DNA of 64,000 bases from a virus: IMG/VR virus record IMGVR_UViG_3300028909_000017, positions 1 through 64,000 of that record, one strand, 5' to 3'. The position numbers and the translations under genes are program-made. This document shows positions 56,623 through 63,663 of this stretch, piece by piece. The notes below the pieces were generated by a model. That model made no database searches. It saw only the letters and a program-made list of their open reading frames with translations, and was not told the origin of the DNA. Within the stretch, counting starts at the first letter, position 1; every line of letters starts with the position of its first letter.

Positions 56623-57558
56623 TTAAAAATTTCCAATAGCTCCGCAAAATTCACAGGTTTTCTTTTGATCAATTCCTACATTTGGACAATTTAATGAATG
56701 ATGTGGAGTTCCTCTTACTGGAATACACATCAATCCATTTTTCCTCCAGCAATCAGCAATAACGCGATTTCGGTCGTCAATTGTAAATTTAATTTGATCT
56801 TTTGGAACCATACCCAGTAATTCATTAAGAATCTCTTCTTTGATAATAAAATCGGATCGATTGTCCCAACCGTGCCTCATGAAAATATGATGAAAAGGAA
56901 TATTGTTCCGATTCATCCAATTTATTGTGGAATCACCACAGGTCGAATGTCTGCCAGAAACAAAGAAAATTGTATGATCTTCATAAAGACTTTGCACCCA
57001 TTTAACAATTACTGGATAAATTTTATCTTTTCCAACATGCAATTCATCATAAGGACTACGAATTCCATCTGAATTAGAAACTGTTCCATCAATATCGACC
57101 AAAATAATTGGTCTATTAATATCAAATGGTAATCTTTTACTCAGTAAAAATTGACGGGAGATTACTGCTCGCCCGACGTGTGATTTTCCAACCCGAATAT
57201 TATCGTTACGAACACAATCATCGAAACTTGTAGTCATGCGATGAATTCGAAAATTTACATTGTTACCAGCAAAATTTTCCCACGTTTTAACCGTATTTGG
57301 ATTTAGATGTGTATTATCTAATAGAATTGACTTGCCCTCTTTAAGGGCATCCGCCGCTCTAGATCTTTCAACTTGCGCAACGAATCTTTCGAATTTAAAA
57401 CCTGATGGGGCAGTTGGATCATTAACTAATTCGGTTCTTAAATCATCTCGATTTAATCGAATATAATTTGAATTTTTATTGACAAAATCTTTGGCGAATG
57501 TAGATTTTCCACTGCCTGATTCACCAATTAAAAGTAAAATTTCTTGACTGTTTAACAT
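56623..57558 (-). CDS. pseT: Polynucleotide 5'-kinase/3'-phosphatase (T4 Pnkp type)
   Basis: 311 residues. Kinase: Walker A GESGSGKS at 12-19 and LNRDDLR. Phosphatase: DIDGTVSN (Asp155 and Asp157) and DDRNRVIADCW. It removes 2',3'-cyclic phosphates or 3'-phosphates and phosphorylates 5'-OH ends of cut tRNAs, which the ligases then seal. Unlike T4 Pnkp it ends in CPNVGIDQKKTCEFCG, a possible zinc site. Confidence 0.92.
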   Translation of the reverse strand: MLNSQEILLLIGESGSGKSTFAKDFVNKNSNYIRLNRDDLRTELVNDPTAPSGFKFERFVAQVERSRAADALKEGKSILLDNTHLNPNTVKTWENFAGNNVNFRIHRMTTSFDDCVRNDNIRVGKSHVGRAVISRQFLLSKRLPFDINRPIILVDIDGTVSNSDGIRSPYDELHVGKDKIYPVIVKWVQSLYEDHTIFFVSGRHSTCGDSTINWMNRNNIPFHHIFMRHGWDNRSDFIIKEEILNELLGMVPKDQIKFTIDDRNRVIADCWRKNGLMCIPVRGTPHHSLNCPNVGIDQKKTCEFCGAIGNF

Positions 57559-57570
57559 ACCGATTCCTTG

Positions 57571-58251
57571 TTAGAAAAAAATATTCAATTTTTGAAAAAA
57601 TGAAGTTATTCCAAAAAATTTTGGTGATAATAATTGCTGTTGTACCGCAGTAATGTCCGACAGAATTTTAATACTTTCCGTCTGAGGTAATTTTGAAAAC
57701 ATAATTTTCCCTAATTTGCGAGAATTATGCAATCTAACTCCTGAAGACAATGTAAGCCAAAGTAATGTTTTCATTACTGCATTGCTATCATACAGATTTT
57801 TACGGATTTGAATTCTTTCCTCTTCATTCATTAAATGAAGTCTAGAAAAATCAATAACGTCGCCCTTGTCTCTGTTGCATGTTGCACACATCGTTTGTAA
57901 ATTGCCAAGATTTGTCGGCCCACCCAAAGATTTTGGAAAAATATGATCTTGCGTTAGAAGAACCAATGATCCGTTATCATTTCTTCCATAAATATTGAAA
58001 TGATAACTTTTTGGATTATTTTTAAGGTCATTTTGAAAGGCTTCTAGTCTCGCAATTGTACCGACAATTCCACATGAAACACAAACCGGGCTGCGAGTAA
58101 TGCAGCGTAATCGAGTAGAATTAATATTTGGAAGATAAACCTTATCTCCTACCTGTATTTCAATTGGCGGCATTGATCCAATAAGATGTGGTCTAATGTG
58201 TTCAAAAATTTTATCAGCCGACATTTCAACTGCAACAGAAACATATTGCAT
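57571..58251 (-). CDS. HNH endonuclease
   Basis: 226 residues. CVSCG, then LTQDHIFPKSLGGPTNLGNLQTMC and CNRDKGD form an HNH domain with two CxxC zinc pairs (DHI, N and the following H-equivalent Asn/Lys). It could be a homing enzyme or a packaging-linked nuclease. The flanking regions of about 80 and 70 residues are not recognised. Confidence 0.8.
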   Translation of the reverse strand: MQYVSVAVEMSADKIFEHIRPHLIGSMPPIEIQVGDKVYLPNINSTRLRCITRSPVCVSCGIVGTIARLEAFQNDLKNNPKSYHFNIYGRNDNGSLVLLTQDHIFPKSLGGPTNLGNLQTMCATCNRDKGDVIDFSRLHLMNEEERIQIRKNLYDSNAVMKTLLWLTLSSGVRLHNSRKLGKIMFSKLPQTESIKILSDITAVQQQLLSPKFFGITSFFQKLNIFF

Positions 58252-58268
58252 TAATTAAGACCTTTCTA

Positions 58269-58959
58269 CTATGAAATAACATCATTATAACGATAATGAT
58301 ATACTCTTTTTAATTGAGTTATTTTACCAATACTTTTTTCAGCAATTCCGGTTATATTATATATTTTTCCAACCTCATATTTCTGATCACTAAAAAAGAA
58401 AATAATGGAATAGGTTAAGTCAGGATAGGTAATAATTGCATTGGTTGCCCATGTTCCGAACCGGGCCTTGTAAATGCAATCAACAACATGAATTTGAAAT
58501 TCTTTTCCCCTTGCAAGATAATGGAACGCTATTTGAAATAAGGTCATCGAGATGCCGTCGTTGTTCCATTCGTTCATTATGTGTTTTATGTGATTCCGGA
58601 AGAGAAGCAATTAGTGGCAAGTCACCACCATTAATATCAATATTTTCAAGAGATGCAACTTTAACCGCAGCTTTGACAAAATTATTTGCATCGTCGGAAA
58701 AAACAAATCGAATCATTGCCCCGTAATCTTCTCGAATAGCTTTTCCTTGAGCGTAATCGTCTGATGTAATATCTGTTTGATCGCCATTGAGCAAAATTCT
58801 CATAATAGCAACATTAGTTAATTTACTTGACTGGGTTTTAATAGGGCTACGCAAGAAAGTGGAAACTATACTTCGTTTTACATATTCACCATTAATTCTT
58901 TGGGCAGCCGCTGCCGCTGCCCAAACCTGACTCGCCGGGAAAAATTTTTCAGTCATCAT
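58269..58959 (-). pseudogene. Conserved phage protein, frameshifted
   Basis: MMTEKFFPASQVWAAAAAA starts the first part; it ends DLISNSVPLSCKGKRISN in one frame while the natural continuation (EFQIHVVDCIYKARFGTWAT) is in another. Removing one A from the A4 run near 58505 joins them into about 229 residues. The SLPESHK(T/x)(H/Y) string is one I associate with conserved phage proteins. Function unknown. Confidence 0.65.
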
Positions 58960-59019
58960 AATCTCCATTCTGTTGTGGTTTGCACAGTTCTTTCCCGGTG
59001 GTTTAATTGAAAAATCTGT

Positions 59020-59202
59020 TTAGGTGATAATCAAAACAACATCGTTATCGGGATCCTTGACATTCAACACGCCATCAGGACGATAATGAAAATGCATGCC
59101 TTGCCCATGTAGAGCATGAGCCTTAGCAACAGTAATCTTTGTTTCGGTGCGTTTCGAATCACCGTTATCTACTACTTCGATGTAATCAGACTTCCTTGCC
59201 AT
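59020..59202 (-). CDS. Small protein, unknown
   Basis: 60 residues: MARKSDYIEVVDNGDSKRTE, then HFHYRPDGVLNVKDPDNDVV. The KxHALHGQGMHFHY cluster of His could bind a metal. No family recognised. Confidence 0.5.
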   Translation of the reverse strand: MARKSDYIEVVDNGDSKRTETKITVAKAHALHGQGMHFHYRPDGVLNVKDPDNDVVLIIT

Positions 59203-59252
59203 TTTTGATTCCTTTCAATTAATGGGTAATTGTTGTGATGCGGTAATTAACC

Positions 59253-59354
59253 CTACTTTTCCATCTTGTCCAAAATAAATTCATATATTCGACAGATTAA
59301 TAATATTGCTATCAAAAATCCAATGGATTTGGCGAACGTAAAAATTTCAAACAT
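59253..59354 (-). CDS. 33-aa membrane peptide
   Basis: MFEIFTFAKSIGFLIAILLI then CRIYEFILDKMEK. It has an AGAGGAATAAT site and a TTGACA-17-TAAAAT promoter just upstream, which supports expression. Confidence 0.5.
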   Translation of the reverse strand: MFEIFTFAKSIGFLIAILLICRIYEFILDKMEK

Positions 59355-59378
59355 ATTATTCCTCTACTTTCAAATACA

Positions 59379-59407
59379 ATTTTAACAGGGTTACAATTGA
59401 ATGTCAA
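59379..59407 (-). promoter_or_regulatory. Sigma-70-type promoter of the 33-aa peptide
   Basis: TTGACA (59402-59407), 17 nt, TAAAAT (59379-59384). Confidence 0.6.
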
Positions 59408-59557
59408 CTACAACTTCGGAACCGTGCGCAAATAGTCAATAACCTGTGTAAATGCAGTTGCTTGCCCTTGTCCGTAATCATCACTCAGATCCTTATTTTT
59501 CTCAATGACCTCAGTAGTAAGCCATACGATAAATTCATCTAGTTGTTCCTTCGACAT
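59408..59557 (-). CDS. Small acidic protein, unknown
   Basis: 49 residues from the ATG at 59557 (MSKEQLDEFIVWLTTEVIEK), after GAGGAGATCAGAT. Acidic and helical. Typical of short early phage proteins. Confidence 0.6.
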   Translation of the reverse strand: MSKEQLDEFIVWLTTEVIEKNKDLSDDYGQGQATAFTQVIDYLRTVPKL

Positions 59558-59580
59558 ATCTGATCTCCTCACTGAAATAA

Positions 59581-59609
59581 TTATAGCAAAGTTCGGTTTT
59601 AATGTCAAC
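59581..59609 (-). promoter_or_regulatory. Early sigma-70-type promoter
   Basis: TTGACA (59604-59609), 17 nt, TATAAT (59581-59586), then ATTTCAGTGAGGAGATCAG. A consensus promoter with extended -10. Confidence 0.85.
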
Positions 59610-59614
59610 CGAAA

Positions 59615-60118
59615 TTAATCAACTAATTTAACATACAGTTGCACATTAATTGTTGGATTCCTGATAAAGTCAATTGACGAGCCATCTTGTTGAACTGCGG
59701 CCAATTGGACTTGTTCAGATGGATTTTCGATATTTTGAATTACCCACCCATCTTGTTGAACTGCGGCCAATTGTACTTGCTCAGATGGATTTTCGATATT
59801 TTGAATTACCCACCCATCTTGTTGAACTGCGGTCAATTGGACTTGCTCAGATGGGTTTATAATATGTTGAATTGCATAGCCATTTTCGTGAACTGCGGTC
59901 AATTGGACTTGCTCAGATGGGTTTATAATATGTTGAATTGCATAGCCATTTTCGTGAACTGCGACCAATTGCAGTTGTTCAGATGGGTTTTTAATATATC
60001 GAATTGCATAGCCATTTTGCTGAACTGCGACCAATTGTAGTTGTTCAGATGGGTTTTTAATATATCGAATTGCATAGCCATTTTCCTGAACTGCCGCCAA
60101 TTGTTCCAATTCATTCAT
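59615..60118 (-). CDS. DUF4116-like repeat protein
   Basis: 167 residues made of seven 22-residue repeats, consensus EQ(L/V)QL(V/T/A)AV(x)3G(x)2I(x)2I(x)NPS. Such helix-turn repeats (DUF4116) are common in amoeba-infecting viruses and some bacteria; function unknown, probably protein binding. The last repeat decays (RNPTINVQLYVKLVD). A single related repeat occurs in 17801-18052. The gene starts right after the early promoter module, so it is an early gene. Confidence 0.8.
   Translation of the reverse strand: MNELEQLAAVQENGYAIRYIKNPSEQLQLVAVQQNGYAIRYIKNPSEQLQLVAVHENGYAIQHIINPSEQVQLTAVHENGYAIQHIINPSEQVQLTAVQQDGWVIQNIENPSEQVQLAAVQQDGWVIQNIENPSEQVQLAAVQQDGSSIDFIRNPTINVQLYVKLVD
59645..60106. repeat. 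Tandem 66-bp DNA repeat array
   Basis: Seven direct repeats of 66 bp inside the DUF4116-like gene; neighbouring pairs are almost identical (repeats 3/4 and 5/6), showing recent duplication and a likely copy-number-variable locus. Confidence 0.85.
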
Positions 60119-60138
60119 CTGATCTCCTCACTGAAATA

Positions 60139-60167
60139 ATTATAGCAAAGTTCGGTTTTAATGTCAA
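60139..60167 (-). promoter_or_regulatory. Early sigma-70-type promoter (module copy 4)
   Basis: TTGACA (60162-60167), 17 nt, TATAAT (60139-60144), then ATTTCAGTGAGGAGATCAG. Confidence 0.85.
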
Positions 60168-60190
60168 CCGAAATAGTTAAAATAATTAAT

Positions 60191-60214
60191 GTTGAAAACA
60201 AAGGACTTGATTTT
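60191..60214 (-). promoter_or_regulatory. Upstream element of the early promoter module (copy 4)
   Basis: GTTGAAAACAAAGGACTT plus GATTTT, 23 bp from the -35 at 60167. Confidence 0.6.
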
Positions 60215-60271
60215 CTCTTTAAGATGGTGGTGAATTTTCATGTACATTTGCTCGTATTTTGCCCTTAAGAG

Positions 60272-60305
60272 TCAAAAAGGGCCATTTTAACAAAAATGGC
60301 CCTTT
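60272..60305 (-). terminator. Terminator of the winged-helix-like gene
   Basis: Hairpin AAAAGGGCCATTTT / AAAATGGCCCTTTT. Confidence 0.8.
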
Positions 60306-60331
60306 TAAATCAACAACTTAAAATGTATGTT

Positions 60332-60580
60332 TTAGCGTACAAGAGATGCTCGTGACCCATACACGTCACGAGAACTTACCGCGTACTTTGTTCGACCATC
60401 AACAGTCTTTTGATCGGTACGAACAACAAGACCATAATTACGCAACTCTGAAATTCGAGCACGTAGATTATGAATATTATATAGTGTCTTTGCCTGTTCA
60501 GAAGTCAATGTACGTCCTGTTCCGCGCAGAAAATTATGCAGGAAAGAATTTTGTGAAACTGTAAGATTAGTAAAAGCCAT
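60332..60580 (-). CDS. Small winged-helix-like protein
   Basis: 82 residues. LTSEQAKTLYNIHNLRARISELRNYGLVVRTD fits helix-turn-helix plus wing, followed by GRTKYAVSSRD. Similar in layout to 38735-38965. Possible DNA-binding regulator. GGAGAATACAC site. Confidence 0.6.
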   Translation of the reverse strand: MAFTNLTVSQNSFLHNFLRGTGRTLTSEQAKTLYNIHNLRARISELRNYGLVVRTDQKTVDGRTKYAVSSRDVYGSRASLVR

Positions 60581-60627
60581 GTGTATTCTCCTTATATCTC
60601 AGAAATAAATAGCGTCAGAGGTGAGAT

Positions 60628-60783
60628 ATGAATGTAATTGTTATTGTTATTGTGGTTACGTTGATGATTATCTATGTATTAAGTGCGCAATCACCAGCAA
60701 AGAAAAAAGATATGATCGAACTCAAGAAATCTGCAAATAAAGCAGCCGATAAATTAGCGAAAGATGAAGATTCTAAAAATTAG
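60628..60783 (+). CDS. Small membrane protein
   Basis: 51 residues: MNVIVIVIVVTLMIIYVLSA is an N-terminal helix; the rest is Lys/Ala/Asp-rich (SANKAADKLAKDEDSKN). GAGGTGAGAT site. It is the only plus-strand gene in this stretch and converges on clpS with a 4-nt overlap. Confidence 0.6.
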   Translation: MNVIVIVIVVTLMIIYVLSAQSPAKKKDMIELKKSANKAADKLAKDEDSKN

Positions 60784-61091
60784 GATTCTTTGACTTCTAC
60801 TTTTAATGGATACCCATTACATTGAGCTTCTATTAATACAAGTGAAGATAAATGGGTTGCCAATTCTTTGGTTAAGCCACTTGCCGCGACTCCTGATCCA
60901 GTTAAATCAATTTTTTCCGTTAATTCCACGGCATCATCAATTGTATAATTGAAAATTTGTATTAACGTTTCCGCAACAAAATTTGACGGTGTTTTTTCAT
61001 CATTCAAATATATAATAGAATAGAGTAACGGAGGATTAATAGAATTATTTACTTTAATTTTTGTTTCAACATCTGCAATTGCTTCAGCCAT
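60780..61091 (-). CDS. clpS: ClpS-like protease adaptor
   Basis: 103 residues. PPLLYSIIYLNDEKTPSNFVAETLIQIFNY matches the ClpS core (PxxYxVxLxNDDxTPMEFVxxVLxxxF), and DDAVELTEKIDLTGSGVAA and the strand YPLKVEVKES match its second half (A-x-x-x-M-x-x-VHxxGxGVxG, then PLxxxxEx). ClpS delivers N-degron proteins to ClpA-type unfoldases. The conserved Met/His of the N-degron pocket are altered (ELTEKIDLTG), so binding may differ. It sits near Hsp20 and ClpX. Confidence 0.75.
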   Translation of the reverse strand: MAEAIADVETKIKVNNSINPPLLYSIIYLNDEKTPSNFVAETLIQIFNYTIDDAVELTEKIDLTGSGVAASGLTKELATHLSSLVLIEAQCNGYPLKVEVKES

Positions 61092-61105
61092 AAATATCCC
61101 TTCTG

Positions 61106-61135
61106 TTGGGGTGGTAGATCAATTTACCACCCCTA
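61106..61135 (-). terminator. Terminator after hsp20
   Basis: Hairpin GGGGTGGTAGAT / ATTTACCACCCC followed by TATTTAAAATT. Confidence 0.7.
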
Positions 61136-61147
61136 TTTAAAATTACT

Positions 61148-61588
61148 TTACTTGGTTGTAATGCTAATTTTTTGATTTTTCAAATGATCAGGCAATTTGT
61201 ATTCCAACTTAATACTCAAAATTCCATTTTGAAATTCTGCATTGGTTACAAATACATATTGATTTAATTTGAATTGTAAAAAGAATTCTCGGCGACCGAT
61301 TCCTCGATGAATAAATTCACGGGTATCGGTTGGTTTTTCCGAATTCTTAATACTTTCAATAGTTAGCAATCCATTTTCAGTTGAAATTGAAATATCTTTT
61401 GAATCAAAACCAGCAACCGCCAGTTCAACCAAATAATGTTCTTTATCAACGAGGATTAGATTAAACGGAGGGTAATTGCTTTCCGGCAAATGAAGGTCGG
61501 AAAATTCATCAGCGAATTTATCAAGTCCAATGAATAGTTTACGGAAGGTTGAATCAGAAAACGCAGGTGGAAGTAATAGTGTAGTCAT
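61148..61588 (-). CDS. Small heat-shock protein (Hsp20/alpha-crystallin)
   Basis: 146 residues. The alpha-crystallin domain spans about 40-140: YLVELAVAGFDSKDISISTENGLLTIE, then FIHRGIGRREFFLQFKL and FQNGILSIKLEY (the usual NGxLxIxL). The C-terminal I-x-I anchor is ISIT. Such holdases are common in T4-like environmental phages, where they may protect folding proteins. A perfect late box lies upstream. Confidence 0.92.
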   Translation of the reverse strand: MTTLLLPPAFSDSTFRKLFIGLDKFADEFSDLHLPESNYPPFNLILVDKEHYLVELAVAGFDSKDISISTENGLLTIESIKNSEKPTDTREFIHRGIGRREFFLQFKLNQYVFVTNAEFQNGILSIKLEYKLPDHLKNQKISITTK

Positions 61589-61650
61589 TTGTTTTTCTCC
61601 TATGTACAGCGAGTTTTAATTTTTGCTAGCCCTATCGGCACTAACAAACT

Positions 61651-61658
61651 TATTTATA
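61651..61658 (-). promoter_or_regulatory. T4-like late promoter box of hsp20
   Basis: TATAAATA, a perfect match, upstream of the hsp20 leader. Confidence 0.65.
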
Positions 61659-61686
61659 CTAATTATAATTTGTTTTTAAGTGTAAG

Positions 61687-62907
61687 TCAAGATTTTTTTG
61701 CAGCAGAATATAATTCTATCGATGGAATTTCACCGGATAATGTATTGGAATCAAAAATCATTTTGGAAATATTACGTGATTTATATTCAGATAGCAAATA
61801 TAAATGTTCCATCATAACAGATTCACATAATGTTCTTAAACCACGCACACCGGTTTTTTCTTTTTTGGATTTTTCAGCAACGGATTGTATAAATTCCGAG
61901 GTGAATTCTAAATCGATATTATCTATTTTAAAATAGAACTTGGTTTCATTCAATATACTATTATCTAATGTTGTTAGAATTTTTATTAATTCATCTACCG
62001 TTAACTCATTGGTATGCGTTTTAATAGGAAATCGACCAATAAATTCGGGAATTATCCCATATTCAATAAAATCATCGGACGAATATTCATTCACAACTTT
62101 TAATTTGGGTTGATTATTAAATCCAATACTCTTTTTTTGTTTTTCTTTAAGAGTAATAACATCTTTCATTCCAGAAAATGCTCCACCGGCAATGAAAAGT
62201 ATATTTGTTGTGTCGATTTCAACTGTCTGGGGAATTAATGATCTTTTAGATTCAGAACTTACAGGAATTCTTATTTTTGATCCTTCTACCATTTTTAATA
62301 ATGCAGATTGAATGCCGGCCACTTTGTTTTCGCCTGAACTGACTCTTCCGTGACCAATAGAAATTTTATCAATTTCATCTAAAAATACAATTCCATGTTC
62401 GACCGCATCAATATCACCATTCGCTTCTAAAACTAATCTGGAAATAATACTATCGACATTTTCACCAATGTATCCAGCTTCAGTTAATGTGGTTGCATCA
62501 ACGGTGATAAAAGGAACATTTAAAAATTTTGCAACCGTTCCGACTAATAAACTTTTTCCACTTCCACTCGGTCCAGTAATAATTAGATTACTTTTTTCGA
62601 TTTTTGCATCTGAATCATACAACATTCTTTTATAATGATTTGCAATAACAACACTAAGAGTTATTTTTGCTTCATTTTGTCCGACAATATATTTGTCCAA
62701 AAATTCACGAATTAGGATGGGATTTAAATGATCATTATTTATTTTTTCGGGTTTGTTTGTATCAGATTGATGTGTTGCTTTTGTTAATAGTTCGCTAAAT
62801 TTTGAAATACATTTGTCACAAATTAAATTTTCACCAATGCCGATTAATTTCGCACTTTCTGATCTAGTTTTATGGCAAAAATTACACTTGACATTATTAG
62901 TAGCCAA
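61687..62907 (-). CDS. clpX: ClpX-like AAA+ unfoldase
   Basis: 406 residues. N-terminal zinc finger (Cys8, Cys11, Cys30, Cys33), Walker A GPSGSGKS at 113-120, pore loop AGYIGE at 145-150, Walker B IVFLDEIDK, and an IGF loop at 262-264 (KKSIGFNN), the element that docks on ClpP. GVRGLRTLCE is the sensor-2 helix. With no clpP in the window, it could feed substrates to host ClpP or act alone as an unfoldase. Confidence 0.93.
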   Translation of the reverse strand: MATNNVKCNFCHKTRSESAKLIGIGENLICDKCISKFSELLTKATHQSDTNKPEKINNDHLNPILIREFLDKYIVGQNEAKITLSVVIANHYKRMLYDSDAKIEKSNLIITGPSGSGKSLLVGTVAKFLNVPFITVDATTLTEAGYIGENVDSIISRLVLEANGDIDAVEHGIVFLDEIDKISIGHGRVSSGENKVAGIQSALLKMVEGSKIRIPVSSESKRSLIPQTVEIDTTNILFIAGGAFSGMKDVITLKEKQKKSIGFNNQPKLKVVNEYSSDDFIEYGIIPEFIGRFPIKTHTNELTVDELIKILTTLDNSILNETKFYFKIDNIDLEFTSEFIQSVAEKSKKEKTGVRGLRTLCESVMMEHLYLLSEYKSRNISKMIFDSNTLSGEIPSIELYSAAKKS

Positions 62908-62932
62908 TTAATTCTCCGGTTATAATTATATT

Positions 62933-63115
62933 TTAGAATACAAAAAAATATTTTTTAAATGGGAATCCGTTCCGTTTGTGGGCAATATACAACCATATCG
63001 ATGCAACTACAATCAATAAGCACAATAATAAAATATAATGGTCTGTTATTTCACACAGGAAGGTTAATGATAAAAATAGTATTAACGGTAGTTGTTTAAG
63101 TAATGAAAAAATCAT
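62933..63115 (-). CDS. Small membrane protein
   Basis: 60 residues with two hydrophobic helices (about 2-21 and 28-45) and a basic end (HKRNGFPFKKYFF). Function unknown. Confidence 0.5.
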   Translation of the reverse strand: MIFSLLKQLPLILFLSLTFLCEITDHYILLLCLLIVVASIWLYIAHKRNGFPFKKYFFVF

Positions 63116-63194
63116 GGTTGAAGATCTCGATAAGGGTATTATTTAACTCATATGTTTCATATACATATTTATCCCTTATGTTAAAAATTCAGAA

Positions 63195-63662
63195 TTAAGA
63201 AATTGGCCGAAAATATTCTTCCCAGGTATAGTTACATAATTTTTTGAATTGATCGATTTTCATAAATTCACTATATAAACCAGAATCACAACATATTAAA
63301 ATACCAATACATTTTGCTTTGGGAGAGAATTTTTTAATAGAGGTAATTATTTCACATACAGTTTTACCTGAATCAATAAAATCATCCACAATAATATATT
63401 TTTTAGATTTTGAAAATCCTTCAACATCTTTGAGGCTATGAGAACCTGCGTTCTTTTTTCGTACCATAATCATGTTTTTATTTAATCGTAGGGCCATACT
63501 TGGTCCCAAAATAGTCCCACTCATTCCGCGGAAAGCAACACTATCATACGATAAATTAACAACACATTTTTTTGCTCGAATTAAAACCTTTCGAAGTGAA
63601 CCAGGATCTAATAATGCATCTAAATAAGAAGATTCAATATTGTCATTATCTAATCTTTTCAT
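63195..63662 (-). CDS. Phosphoribosyltransferase
   Basis: 155 residues. The PRPP-binding signature is YIIVDDFIDSGKTV (DDxxxxGxT), preceded by a flexible-loop region and by VAFRGMSGTILGP. It transfers phosphoribose to or from a base and could salvage nucleobases or act on tRNA or NAD precursors. Start overlaps nothing; it lies 1 nt after the phosphatase gene. Confidence 0.8.
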   Translation of the reverse strand: MKRLDNDNIESSYLDALLDPGSLRKVLIRAKKCVVNLSYDSVAFRGMSGTILGPSMALRLNKNMIMVRKKNAGSHSLKDVEGFSKSKKYIIVDDFIDSGKTVCEIITSIKKFSPKAKCIGILICCDSGLYSEFMKIDQFKKLCNYTWEEYFRPIS

Positions 63663-63663
63663 T

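Noticed and set aside
59687-60040. Open frames on the plus strand across the repeats
   Set aside because: They are antisense shadows created by the repeat periodicity.
59645-60106. CRISPR-like array of regular 66-bp repeats
   Set aside because: The repeats are in one open frame, have no unique spacers and encode a protein repeat.
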